From Dactylorhiza incarnata (Eukaryota > Streptophyta > Magnoliopsida > Asparagales > Orchidaceae): 64,000 bases of DNA. Below the pieces are notes generated by a model, which was not told where the DNA came from, made no database searches, and worked only from the letters and a program-made list of their open reading frames with translations. The stretch is taken from positions 558,001-622,000 of the forward strand of contig JAWHQI010000262.1 of the NCBI GenBank assembly GCA_033032865.1. Reading direction: 5' to 3'. This document shows positions 22,756 through 34,038 of the stretch, in pieces (the stretch's first letter is position 1; every line of letters begins with the position of its first letter). Both the position numbers and the translations under genes were made by a program.

Positions 22756-23960
22756 GACCGGCCATCCCTAAGGAGCCAGTAGTTTTGGCTAAGGACACCA
22801 CCGTCCCAATGGAGAGGAAAGCGTTGAGTCTAGTTGGTATAAAAGAGTTTGCGAAGGAATCATTTCTTGATGGAGTGATGTATGCACTAGTACTTATGAG
22901 TGTGAAGCCTGATTTTAGTGTTTTGGATGATTTTCCCAGAGAGTTACGGGTACTGTTGGAAGATTATAGGGACGTGTACCCGGAGGAGTTGTCGTGATCA
23001 TTACCCCCGCTTAGGGATATTCAGCATGCGATAGATCCTGTCCCGAGCTCCCCTTTGCCCAACCAGCCCCATTATCGACTCCATCCTGCTACCCATAAGG
23101 AGTTACATGCCGAAATTGAGGACCTGTTGAAGAAGGGGTTCATTAGGAATAGCATGAGTCCATGTGCGGTACCAGCTTTGCTTGCCCCCAAGAAGGATTG
23201 TACATGGAGGATGTGTGTTGATAGCTGTGCTATCAACAAGATTACCATCAAGTATAGGTTTCCTATTCCACCATTAGATGTCCTCTTAGATGTCTTATCT
23301 GGCATCACCATCTTTTCAAAGTTAGATTTACGGAGTGGCTATCACCAGATTAGGATCCGTGAGAGAGACGAATGGAAGACTGCGTTTAAGTCTAAGGATG
23401 GGTTGTACGAGTGGCTTGTGATGCCCTTTGGGCTATCCAATGCCCCCAGCACCTTTTCGCGGATGATGACCCACGTCTTTCGGTCGTTCATGGGTAGGTT
23501 TGTGGTAGTCTACTTTGACGACATATTGATTTATAGCACCACCACTGCCGAGCACACCTCCCACATGAGGGCGATTCTTTCCACCCTGCAGAAGGAAACA
23601 TTATTTCTTAACCTTAAGAAGTGCACTTTCTATGTCCCTGAAGTGGAGTTTTTAGGCTACATAGTCAGATCAGAGGGCATTAGAGTTGACCCTAGCAAGG
23701 TCAAAGTCATTAAGGACTGGCCCGAGCCGACCACATTATGAGAGGTGCGTAGTTTCCATGGGTAAGCTACATTTTACCGCCGTTTTATATGGGACTTTAG
23801 TAGCATCATGGCCCCCATTACCGATTGCATGATGAAGGGCGAGTTCACATGGACGAAGTCCGCCACCTATGCATTCCAACGCATTAAGAAGCTTATGTCT
23901 AAGGCACCTGTCTTACGTCTACCTGACTTCACCAAAGTCTTTGAGCTTACTTGTGACGCT
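22752..23960 (+). pseudogene. Reverse transcriptase of element C
   Basis: The linker frame 22752-22997 ends with VLEDYRDVYPEEL, the conserved segment before RT. The main RT frame, 23055-23741, has [73 protein letters not shown] and the active-site YFDDILIYS (Asp 155 and 156). The thumb ([18 protein letters not shown]) is intact to a TGA at 23739. The RT palm itself is uninterrupted and catalytically complete. Stops before (22995) and after it separate it from protease and RNase H. Confidence 0.9.
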
Positions 23961-24518
23961 TCTGGTGTGGGAATATGAGGTGTTTTGATTCAGGAAGGGC
24001 ACCCTGTGAGTTACTTTAGTGAGAAGTTATCTGGCGCTAAGTTAAATTACTCGAACTACGATAGGGAGTTTTATGCGTTTGTACGGTGTTTGCACCATTG
24101 GAGGCACTATCTCCTCTCCAAGGAGTTTGTGATCTTCTCCGACCACGAAGCATTGTGGTTCATCAATGGCCAGCATAAAATCAGCCCGCGTCACGCTAAG
24201 TGGGTAGCTTTTCTACAAGGTTACACGTTTAATCTTAAGCACCTTAAGGGAGCTGACAACCGAGTCACGGACGCTCTTAGTCGCCTTACTCTTTTACAAT
24301 CCACTATGGAGATTAATGTTGTAGGATTTGAGCACATTAAGGATGAGTACGCTACCTGCCCAGATTTTTAGGATTTATATTTATCTGCCATGGATAGTTC
24401 TCCCGCGACTATATCTGCATTTGTTATTAAGAATGTCTATCTATTTAGGCATGGGAAGTTGTGTATCCCGCAGTCATCTTTGCATCTCCATATCATCTAG
24501 GAGCTGTATAGCGGAGGG
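23961..24518 (+). pseudogene. RNase H of element C
   Basis: The frame 23985-24371 covers most of RNase H: HPVSYFSEKLSGAKLNYSNYDREFYAF, LLSKEFVIFSDHEALW, then KWVAFLQGYTFNLKHLKGADNRVTDALSR. The Asp in FSDHEAL and the closing ADALSR-like block (VTDALSR) are present. The N-terminal catalytic Asp region ([10 protein letters not shown]) is just upstream, before an in-frame TGA at about 23976. A TAG near 24369 and another near 24498 separate it from integrase. Confidence 0.85.
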
Positions 24519-26057
24519 TTGAGTGGCCATTTCGGTAGGTATAAGACCGTTACGCTAGTTGAGGAAATGTTTTATTGGCCAAAACTTAAGACGATGGTGT
24601 TAATGGTAGTGAGTAGTTGTCGTACCTGTCAGGTATCTAAGGGCACCAAAACAAACATCGGATTATATACACCCTTGCCTATCCCTTCCACACCATGGGA
24701 AGACATGAGTATGGACTTTGTTTTAGGCCTACCCACCACTTTACGCCGTCACGATTCTATTTTAGTAGTTGTGGATAGGTTCTCAAAAATGGCATTTATT
24801 ATTCTGTGCACTAGGACCAACGATGCATCTCATGTAGCAAAATTACATTTTAAAGAGGTCATTAGCCATCGCGGAGTGCTGAAGACAATTGTCTCGGATA
24901 GGGATGTAAAGTTCACTAGCTATTTTTGGAAGACCTTATGGATTTTAATGGGAACGAAGTTACTATTCTCCGATGCTTATTACCCACAAACCGATGGGCA
25001 AACGGAGGTGGTCAATCGGAGTTTGGGAAACCTTCTTCGGTGTCTTGTGAGTGATCACAAAGGCACGTGGGATCTACTTCTTCCCCATGCCCAATTGGCG
25101 TACAATAACTCTAAGAATAGGTCCACGGGTTTGTCACCTAACGAGATTGTTCACGGGTATAAGGCTCCGGTGCCCCTTGACTTGGTCCCATTACCACCAA
25201 CATATAAAAAAAATCAATTTGCACAATCCTTCGCCCAACACATTCATGATCTACATGCACGTATACGGGCTACCTTGACTTCTCAATACGAGTCCTATCA
25301 AGCGCATGCTAATCTACATAGGAGAATGTCACACTTTAAATTCGGCGATCTGGTTTTAGTTCGGTTAGTTCCCGAACGATTGCCATCTGGCACCGTTAAA
25401 AAGTTAGCACCAAAGCGCGCCGGCCCTTTTCGTATTATAAAGAAGCTAGGTGACAATGCTTTCATTTTGGATTTCCCTGCTGATAGGGGTATCTCCCCCA
25501 TTTTTAATGTCTCGAATTTAACGCCATTTGTTTCGCCTCCACAAAAGTTGAATTCTTTGTCGTCTTCTCCCTCCACTAAAATTTCTAATGGGTTAGGGAG
25601 TGGTAGTTCAGATGATATCTCTCTTTCGGTCCCCAAAGGTATATCATCAGATGGTGAGTTGCATTCTTTTCCTCCTACTACTGACATGTTTCCCAGGTTT
25701 CTGAAGACATTTCTCACTCCAAATATAATACTTGTTGCTGAGCCACTTGCTACTGCTAATGTTGATACCTACCGCTTCCTCATCCGTTGGCGTGACCGCC
25801 CACCTTTGGACGACTCATGGGTACTCGAGACGGAGCTTCGACGCTTGGATGCCTCTCTGCTCCACCGCTACCTCTCAAACCACGCATCAGAGATACGAGA
25901 TTTTGAGCGGGGTAGGATTAAAGCTGCGGCCCCTCCTCCACTACTTGATGATGATCTGATTGCCGAGGCCCAACAATATAAAGATTTTAGGTGCCGTGAT
26001 GACGCTAACGGAAGACTGCGATACAACCTCCGCCCGCGGGGTGCTAAGCCCACTTGA
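24519..26057 (+). CDS. Integrase with chromodomain-like C-terminus, extending into the 3' LTR
   Basis: This 512-residue frame is the longest intact part of element C. It begins inside the zinc finger (SGHFGRYKT, then CRTCQ; the first His lies upstream of a stop). The core has D66 (MDFVLGLP), D127 (VSDRDV) and E163 (GQTEVVN), giving the D-60-D-35-E catalytic triad of integrases. A GPY/F module follows (KRAGPFRIIKKLGDNAFILDFP), then FNVSNLTPF and a chromodomain-like segment (YRFLIRWRDRPPLDDSWVLETELRRLD). The last 46 codons (from about 25919) lie within the 3' LTR and end NLRPRGAKPT. The protein would insert element cDNA and may target chromatin. ATG start is nominal, as it would be part of a polyprotein. 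Confidence 0.88.
   Translation: MSGHFGRYKTVTLVEEMFYWPKLKTMVLMVVSSCRTCQVSKGTKTNIGLYTPLPIPSTPWEDMSMDFVLGLPTTLRRHDSILVVVDRFSKMAFIILCTRTNDASHVAKLHFKEVISHRGVLKTIVSDRDVKFTSYFWKTLWILMGTKLLFSDAYYPQTDGQTEVVNRSLGNLLRCLVSDHKGTWDLLLPHAQLAYNNSKNRSTGLSPNEIVHGYKAPVPLDLVPLPPTYKKNQFAQSFAQHIHDLHARIRATLTSQYESYQAHANLHRRMSHFKFGDLVLVRLVPERLPSGTVKKLAPKRAGPFRIIKKLGDNAFILDFPADRGISPIFNVSNLTPFVSPPQKLNSLSSSPSTKISNGLGSGSSDDISLSVPKGISSDGELHSFPPTTDMFPRFLKTFLTPNIILVAEPLATANVDTYRFLIRWRDRPPLDDSWVLETELRRLDASLLHRYLSNHASEIRDFERGRIKAAAPPPLLDDDLIAEAQQYKDFRCRDDANGRLRYNLRPRGAKPT
25906..25918 (+). other. Polypurine tract of element C, inside the integrase frame
   Basis: GAGCGGGGTAGGA lies immediately before the 3' LTR. It is purine-rich and in the position for plus-strand priming, although it is also coding sequence (ERGRI). 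Confidence 0.6.
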
Positions 26058-26954
26058 AGAATAATTTTCTTAATTATTATGTTCATTTATTTTATATTGG
26101 TGAATATAAAATTATTCCATGTTTGGGTAATAATTTTATATTCATATAAGCATTTGAAGTCTTTATTTCCTGCACTTTTAATATTTGGTGTGTATTTAAC
26201 CGCCCGGATGGTTGAGATTACATCCCCATCTTGGACGGTTGTGTATCGCTTGTAACTCCTTTATAAGGAGGATTTGATGAGGATTAATTAGAAAAGATTT
26301 TAACCCTAATCCCTCTTAAAAATTTCGGCCAAAGAGGACTCCTTCTTACCGCCGCCCCCTTGTGGTGTGAAGCCACCCTTTGCTCCCTCCACCCCTCATC
26401 AGTGCGACTACGGCGTGGATTTCTTCGGTGCGACTCCAAGGAAAAGGTTTCAGCCCCATTCGATGTGACGCTGGTGGATCCGTGGAGAGAGTGATTCTCC
26501 CACTTATCTCGTGTGATTATTGAATCCGGGTTGGGTAACTTCTCCCCCTCATCTTTGTGTTTTCTTGCTTTAGAATTTGTGGAGGTTGAGCATCCATTTT
26601 ATCCGCAATTTTAAATACTCCGCTTGCAATTTCTGAAATTGATTTTGTTGTTATCGAACCTCTTTTATTCCGGATCGGGTAGGTCCAATTTGCTTGAGCG
26701 GATCTTGGCCTATAGCCTTGGTTTTGCTCTCCAAAAGGATTGGCAACCTTTGTGTTAATTTGGGGAATAATTTGACTCTCTTCCGATCGTTATTTTAGAG
26801 TCGGTCATTCCTCCCTTGTGGTGTATGTGCTGCGTTAGATGCAAAACGTATTGCGACAATAGATGCTTGTGTAGGTGCGGTAAATCTAGGTGTGAAAGGC
26901 GTCATGAGTCTTCTTGTTCGTGTCAATCTCCAAATCACGGTAACCCCTACATCA
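25919..26954 (+). repeat. 3' LTR of element C
   Basis: It is the same 1036-bp length as the 5' LTR and ends CCTACATCA at the GGATC duplication. The first 139 bases encode the end of the integrase. Confidence 0.9.
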
Positions 26955-29900
26955 GGATCCCCCATAGTGGCAAATGGATGTGGTGGGTTGGGCCTCGCAC
27001 ACATCTAGGTTAGTATTGACACAACCTAACTTAGATATATCGTACACCTCAACGCAAAGAACACAACCGCGGAGCACCTGCGTAATCTTGCTGGTTGGCC
27101 CACCAGTCTTTCCTTGGCCAAGTGCGAAACCATACTTGCTGAGTTAGCGTATCGACGTCGGTGTGAACGATTGTAAAAAACTGAAGACCCACCACCTTTA
27201 TGCACATGCAATTATGATTACTACAACTCCGGGCCATAAGCTCCCTGGGCTAACCTTCCCGTCAATATAACCTTCCGAGCCACCGGCTCGCCGCACTAAC
27301 ACGTTCGTACCTACAACCACTGAGCCTACCGCTTGCAAAGCCAAACCAACTAACCACCCGTAGCAACGGGGTGTGGGGGAGTGTATTATTGAGTTAATCT
27401 TGCATAACAACTTATTCCTATGGTTTTTGGTTAACCATGGACTTCCCGAGGACTACCCTGTGGGGGCTAACAGTGGTACTAGGAGCTATGATGGGCTGAA
27501 CCCCAAGGCTCCCTTTCCAAGGCACTTATTCTTATTGGTGTCTACCCTTGAACCGACCGCTATTAATGTTACACTTACTAACACTAGGTGTATTTTACTT
27601 CACTCCAAGGGAATGACAATCTTTCGTCAACCCCAAGCACACTCTTGCCTTCTAGTCAACCAGACATCTTACTCCTACTTTCCCTTGGTGACCCCTTCCA
27701 AACCCAATCAGTCCGGGTGACCAACTTCTTTAACTCCCTATGTAAGACCTACATACTTATCTTAATTCAATGGTTTCACTATACGCATACCGCTTAAACT
27801 CTATGAGGTCCATGAGAGGAGGAACTTCAAATAATCATCCAAATGACACAATATTATTATTAGTGTTGTGTCATGACATTTTAAGGCTATCTCCGGAAAT
27901 TCATAATCTTTCTAATTAATTTGGCATTTTTTATAATATCCTCAAAATCCAGGAACCTTTGACTTTGAACACCAAGTATGGTTTTCTGATAAGCTATGAC
28001 CTTACAAAAATGTGTACAACTATATATCCTCAAAATAATAGCCATATATGAAGTTCATAAATTTCCAGAAAGGTTTTGACCTCCATATAAAATATTGTCA
28101 AACTTATCAAAATCAAGGGTTAACAAAGTAAGTACAAAAAATACTCATCCAAGGATTTCAAGAAAATTAACAGGTGTCTAAGATGATTAGAAATGTTCAC
28201 TGCTTGAGTTCCATAATTTTCCAAATTCATTTGACAATATAAATCCTTTAATTAAATACACAAATCATAGGGCACTTGGTGAAGAGAACCATATAACAAC
28301 TCCAAAAAATTATAAATTTACAAATCTTATTCTTTCCCTAAAAAGTCCTCTGACCAAGTTTCATGATTTTCCAATGAGTATTAAGTCCATAATTAATTTT
28401 CTTGCCACTTGGGAAAATATTGGGGGTTATGAATGAGGTACTGTATATATCGACCCAAAATTCATTGCAAAATTATCAGAGAATATTATCATCAATATAA
28501 ACTCACCGGCAACATTTCATAATTATCCAAAGTTATATAAACATGTAAATTCCTCTTATAAGGAAATGCCCTAATCGGTTCTTTATTAATTCAGAGGGGA
28601 TAAATGTTCCTAAAAATTCCAGATAAATTATCCAGGGCCTCCCTATGAACCTCTCTACCAAGTTTCAAGTCAACCCGATGACATATGACCTTCATAGGGT
28701 TCTAGGGCACATCCACCCCAAACCACCCAAAACCACTTGTGGGGGTGTTTCACATGATTAAATCAATGGCCAAGGGTTCACAACATTTGGATGAGGGTTG
28801 ACCCCACAAATCAATGAAGTGCACCATTGTCCTAATATCCCCTAGTTTGACCAAATTTGGGTTACTTAATTACCCAACCAAATCAATATCAAATGGGATG
28901 AAATGTTTACCAGAGTCATGTCATGGCCCTAAGGACCACCCACCAAAATTTGGTAGGTTTGGAGGTCTATAGAGTCTGCAATTAATTCATACATGGTTTA
29001 TTAAATTTCTACCAAAACTATGGAAAATGGTCCTCCAAAAATTCCCAATTTTGGATATGTTGGGGGTAAGGGTAAATCTAGCATATGCTCCAAATTTCAA
29101 AGAATTTGGGTGAGTAGTTTAACAGAAGCACCCATTTTAATTTCTGGTCAACCTTATGACACCTTGCACCAAACTAAGAGCTGCAGTCAAACCAGTGGGT
29201 CAGATCGGATCAAATTAATTTTAAATTAAGCTAGACACAATGATCTACAAATTTGTCTCTGGCTACTTTTCTAAAACAACTTTTAGGGGTTCAATTTTTA
29301 GTTTCAAAAACATGCATTTCTAGGAGAAATTATGACGTTAAATAATCATAAAATTGTATAATCTGTCTAAATAAAATGGAGGGCATCGGTTCATCTTCTC
29401 CAATCAGCCAATGACCATGATTGGCCAGACCTGTACTAACTTGGGAGGTAATTTCCCGGCCACCTGGACCCTCTCCCGGTCGGCCAATTCCACTACCACC
29501 TCTGTTGATGTGGTGGCCGACGATGAACGGTGGTTGGCCGACCGGATGCGGCCGAAATTGGGGATTTAAGCAAGAAAAGTAAAGCTCGAACCCAAGCTTT
29601 CAGCCATGCCGATCCAAGGACAATTGGCCCCAAACCTTGCGGCCAACATGATAAGATCTATCTACTAAGAGATAGGAGGAGGGGAGAACCTGTGTGGTGG
29701 CATGAAGCCGCGCCGATCGCCGGTCCGCCATTATTGGCCGTGGAGCTTTTGGTGTCATGCCGATATGAGTTTAGAGGCTCGATTTCTTCTAGAAAGTGGG
29801 GGAAACTCCTTTCCTTCACCCCGTGAGGCTTTTTAAGGTGCCAATTTGGGTAGGTGAAGAGGCAATGCTTGGGATTTCACCATTAACACCATTAATGGTG

Positions 29901-30417
29901 AAATTTCAGCCATCCCTAAATACACCTAGATTCATCCCCCATGTGAGTTGGAAAACCTCTTAAACTTCTAACTGATAGGGGGAATGAATCCCCATTAATT
30001 AGGAAGGCCTTTGACCTCCCTTGTCCATGATTTACTCCACCAAAATGGATCCCTTCCGCATTCCGTCAGTTCAGCCACCGTAGGTGCTAGAGCTCTTGCC
30101 AGCGCTAGCGTCTCGGCATCATATCATTCGTCGGTTCAGCCACTACAACTAATGCTAGTGCTAGCGCTAGTGCCCGCACTAGCATCTCGATGGAATAGAG
30201 CTCGTCTCGACAATATGGATCACATCTCAGCAGTCTGTTGAGACAACCGCTAGTGCCCCAACCCTTGATTGGATAATTGGAATGCTCTGTTCACATACCA
30301 GTGTGGTCTTCACATATTTGCCAAGGTCTTATTATCTCTTTGTGCTTCCTAGATTTTTATCATGACCAACTCATGACAAAAACATCTTAGGGTTCAAGTT
30401 GCTGGAAGGATGTTACA
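26955..30417 (-). repeat. 5' LTR of element B, right part
   Basis: It resumes with GGATCCCCC, the second copy of element C's target duplication. It follows the 11699 LTR from about 12607 onward to the terminal GTTACA, and on the minus strand starts TGTAACATCC. It holds the second copies of the block at 27437-27524 and the GCGCTAGC-rich cluster (about 30085-30260). Confidence 0.82.
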
Positions 30418-31493
30418 CCAACCTCTAGTGGAGTAGAGCTACTCTTCCCCTCTCCCATGCCAAATCGTTTCACGATCCATTCCTGATGGACAGAACTATA
30501 TCCGCAAATAACAACAACAAGTGTACCGTATCAAAATTAGTATTGTTTTGTGAAAACCAAGGTCGTATAAAAATCTTGGAGAGTTGAATACTTTTACTTC
30601 CAGATAATCTATATTATTCTATCAATTAAAACATGGAGTGGTTTGTTTAAAAGAAAAGTACGGTGAATTAAAATGATGATTAAGCAATGGGTAAAAAAGG
30701 CTAGCACTCTATCTTCGAATCACCTCGAAATGAAAATAATAGTAGAAGAACCAAGAAATCTAATTCCCTTATGAAAATCACTTCGATCGTGGAGGTTCCC
30801 GAATTCTAAAGGCACCTCTCTCGAGGATACATTCAATTGAGTTTAGATTGATCTATCGAACTATCGTTCTAGAATCGAAACCCCTAAAACTCGCTTTATC
30901 GTAGTGAACCCCTCTATTGGATTTGACTCTAATCCGGGAGATTTATGTCATCCTATCTCAAGGGTTGCATACAACTCTCTTTATCCTTGACTGATCGATT
31001 CATCTTACGAGCTTGTTCGGCTAACAAAAGAATGAAAACAAGATTAAGAATTATATATCGATAATATAATCTCATGTCATTAAATTCAAGGATAAGTCTT
31101 AAGTAATCTAAAGAGGATAAAGAGATATTCTACATTAATTCGCAAACAATATTATTCCTTGGATCATCTCGATCGAGAACTAGTAGAAATTTAGTTGCTC
31201 ATGGAGATGGAGGAATCAACAAACATGAAAGAGTTCATGGTGAAATTAAGAAGAGATTAAGAAGAGGAACAACTAATTTTTATAGATTTTTGCAAAAGAG
31301 AATACAAACTAATGGAATTTAAATTGCAAGCTATTGGAACGAAAGTTACAATTGCAAAAAGAAAAGTACACGAATTGAAAACTATAATTGTAATAGAAAG
31401 GAAAATACAAGAATTGCTTAAAACATGAAAACAAAGCAAGAAATGAAGGGTTGAACTCCCAAAATTCGTCTCCTAAGTTATAGAGGAGCTGGC

Positions 31494-31501
31494 TTTAAAT
31501 A
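31494..31501 (-). promoter_or_regulatory. TATA-like box of element D LTR
   Basis: The minus strand reads GCCTATTTAAAGCC. It lies about 26 bp downstream of the inverted-repeat cluster at 31527-31970. Confidence 0.6.
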
Positions 31502-31526
31502 GGCTGAAAATTCAGGTTACAAGCCC

Positions 31527-31970
31527 TCGGTCATGCCCATGACCAAGGGAATATAAGAGGCGTGATCGAAGCTGGTGTGGAGAGGTTGCCTTTTGGCTTC
31601 AATGCAGGTGTTACGTACGCGTCACGCCCTAGGTCACGCCCATGACCTAGGGCGTGCAATCTTTAAAACTACGTCTGGCGGGAAGTCTTCGACAGGAAAA
31701 TGGCGCGGGAGAGATCATGCCAGTGAACTTAATGCCATGCCCCCTGGTCACGCCCATGACCTGGGGCGTGTAACTTTAATTGACGTGTCAGGCTGATCTG
31801 GTTATTGGAGGTTGGTCGCGGCCGTGTCCTGGGTCATGCCCTTGGTCACGCCCGTGACCTTGGGCGTGTACTTGGCGAATCTTCACAGAATGAGCCCAGG
31901 GTGGCGGCAGCAAGTCTGGAACACATCTTAGGTTGTCACACCCTTGTCACGCCGTGACCTTGGGCGTGTA
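31527..31970. repeat. Cluster of GGTCACGCCCATGACC inverted repeats in element D LTR
   Basis: Five copies of a GGTCAYGCC(C)RTGACC unit, four of them followed by GGGCGTG, occur at about 31529, 31632, 31747, 31844 and 31948. The best is a perfect 14-bp inverted repeat: CACGCCCTAGGTCA at 31623-31636, loop CGCCCA, complement at 31643-31656. The copy at 31529-31544 is GGTCATG-CC-CATGACC. It lies in U3 directly upstream of the minus-strand TATA-like box. Confidence 0.9.
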
Positions 31971-32133
31971 CTTGCAAATTTCGCTCAAAGTGTCTAGAAT
32001 ACCTGAAATTATAAAATAAGCTTAGGTTAGTTAATAGAATTGAAAAGTAATAATTTAAATAAGGAAAAATATATAAATTATATAATTTTATATTAAAACT
32101 ATACTAAAAGATGAGTATATAAACTAGTCATCA

Positions 32134-33550
32134 AACACCCCCATACTTGAGTTTTTGTAATTCCAGAACAAATGAATGAGAGATAATCTACAAGATATTA
32201 ACACTAGTTCCATCTAACTAAAATTTCATTAAATCAAGAGTAGGTTAAAGACAAATTCTAGAAATTCAAGAATTAAGTCGCAAATTATGGTGTTAATTTA
32301 AAAAGAGAGATGTGTTTAGAGAAGAAGACTTCTCAAGATAACTATTTAGCACACGAAATTGTAGAAATTATCATACAAAGTTAGATTGAAATTATGGAAA
32401 CTCTAACAAAAAAGAAGCTTAAGGAAAAGACACCTACCAAAATATTGCTCTCTTAATAATTTTATTTAGAACTAGAACCAATGAAATTGGCTAAGGATGG
32501 GTTTTAATCAAACTGGGAAAAATGAAGAGATATTAAAATAAAGGTGATGAACTTAATCCTCTCACCATATAAGAATAAGAATATGTATATGTTTTGGAAA
32601 ATAATGAATTTTATCCTCTTATTTTCCATGCCATGTAATCTTTTAAAATTTCTCTTCAATCAATAACCCAAAATGTATATGTTTAGAAGTAATGAATTTT
32701 ATCCTCTTTCTTCATGACAAATAATCTTTTAAATTATTTTGGGTCATATGTTTAGGGGATAATGAATTTTATCCTCTAATTCCCATGTCATATGATCTTT
32801 TACTACATTTTTTATTTGCCAAAAAGGGGTGGGGGATAAAGAAATAATTCTAGTTTTTTAATTAAACTATTTTGAGAGCAACTATTTAGTGGAATGAAAT
32901 TTCCTGAGGTCTTGAAAGTTAGTAGAGAATATAATAAAAATCCAAGGTTGTTTAGCCAATTTACTATAAAGTGGAGCCATTTAAAATCAAAAGGAGAAGT
33001 GGTGCTAAATAAGATCTCTAATTGAATTAAAACATAAAGTGTTTCTTAAAACTAAATTACTTCAAATTAAAATCTAACAAATTCTGATAAAACAAAACAT
33101 TTGCTAGAAAACAATAAAAATTCTTATATTTACTTCTCAAACTAGATTTCTAAGAATAGTAAAAACATAAAGTAAGGGCGAATATTTCTATTTTTTTATT
33201 CTTATATTTCCCGGGGTCTACCCTGTGAAGGGTTCGCAAGGTACTAGGAGGTGCGAAGGGATGACAAGCCCAAACCTCGCGTTCCAAGAAATGAGGTTGT
33301 TTTTATAATAATTTAAAAAAAAATTGTTTCATTTTATAAATCGAAAAGAAAGCCTAGAAAGCTACACCATCATACTTAAAGTTAAACATTGTCCCTAATT
33401 TATAAAACTAAGTATGAAGTACCAACATGAAAATAAAAAATGTAGGAAATGAGTTTTTAAATGAAAAAGTCAAAATATTGATGAGAGCAGAGGAGAAAAG
33501 GGCTTCCCTAGTTGGTTTGTTGGGTTGCCAAAACAAAAACCTGCAAAATA
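32134..33550 (-). other. AT-rich non-coding internal region of element D, with polypurine tract
   Basis: Next to the LTR the minus strand reads AAGTATGGGGGTGTT, a polypurine tract. The rest is AT-rich, with short tandemly similar segments (TAATGAATTTTATCCTCT recurs at about 32606, 32691 and 32760) but no recognisable pol sequence. It replaces the RT, RNase H and integrase of a full Athila element. The block at 33204-33290 resembles one in the LTRs of element B. Confidence 0.65.
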
Positions 33551-33552
33551 AG

Positions 33553-33813
33553 TTAAAACAAACAGCACAAAAGAACAAGAAAGAAGATGACATTGGGGTG
33601 CCTCCCAAGAGCGCTTTGTTTACCGCCGTGTAGCTTGACTATGGCTTGGCAGTGATTATTAAATTTTATTATTAATTCGGAAATTTCTGAATCATTTAGC
33701 GCAGATGAAATAATCACGGCCAATTTTGAATCTTTTTCTAAATATATATATTTTAAAGTTTCCGACAATTGTTTTATTTTAAAACTCGGCGGCTCCTCGT
33801 AAGATATTCTCAC
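33553..33813 (-). pseudogene. Fragment of pol N-terminal to RT (element D)
   Basis: The minus strand encodes PPSFKIKQLSETLKYIYLEK and KLAVIISSALNDSEISELIIKF, matching the segment between protease and RT in Athila elements (L..LKY.YLG.....PVIIS..L). The similarity stops near 33640, before any RT motif, so pol was deleted from here. Confidence 0.7.
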
Positions 33814-34038
33814 TTATTAATTATTCAATTTTAATTAATCAAATTTAAGCGACCGAGTTATTTCTTTTAAACAACATAAATTTTCAATATCCGATTTTCA
33901 AACAAAGGAGGGGCAATTTTATAAATTGACATTTTTTTCTTCTTCATAATTTGTTTCTACGATAAAATAAGAGCCGTCGTTAGAAAATGAGTTTTTCATG
34001 GAAGAGTCGATACTAAATGTAACTTCTTCATCCCCTAC

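Larger units (their letters stand above)
19887..26954 (+). mobile_element. Element C: CRM-like Ty3/gypsy chromovirus
   Basis: It is a complete element: equal LTRs of 1036 bp, a tRNA-Met primer site, gag, protease, RT, RNase H and integrase with a chromodomain-like C-terminus that runs into the 3' LTR. It lies inside the right LTR of element B and has a GGATC target-site duplication. The overlap of the integrase reading frame with the 3' LTR is characteristic of the CRM (centromeric) lineage of chromoviruses. That assignment is by architecture and motifs, not by phylogeny. LTRs differ at roughly 5-6% of positions by eye, and several stops interrupt gag, RT and RNase H. Confidence 0.85.
11699..30417 (-). 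mobile_element. Element B: Tekay-like chromovirus remnant with very long LTRs
   Basis: Two long direct copies, 11699-16322 and 18963-19886 joined to 26955-30417, flank 2.6 kb of internal sequence. The right copy is split by element C. On the minus strand the LTRs begin TGTAAC/TGTATC, as in Tekay/Del elements. The internal part has a degraded integrase, a Tekay-type C-terminal domain and a tRNA-Met-like primer site. Gag and RT are gone. No clear target-site duplication is visible; both LTR left edges are preceded by CTAGTT, so the left junction may have arisen by recombination rather than a clean insertion. Confidence 0.8.
30484..32133 (-). repeat. 3' LTR of element D (1650 bp)
   Basis: It runs from TGATGGACAG to GTCATCA. 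The first 690 bp match 34951-35642 closely. On the minus strand it begins TGATGACTAG after a G-rich tract. Confidence 0.85.

Noticed and set aside
24519..26057. Host gene with a chromodomain
   Set aside because: The frame also holds an integrase core with D-60-D-35-E and lies between LTRs, so it is element C's integrase.
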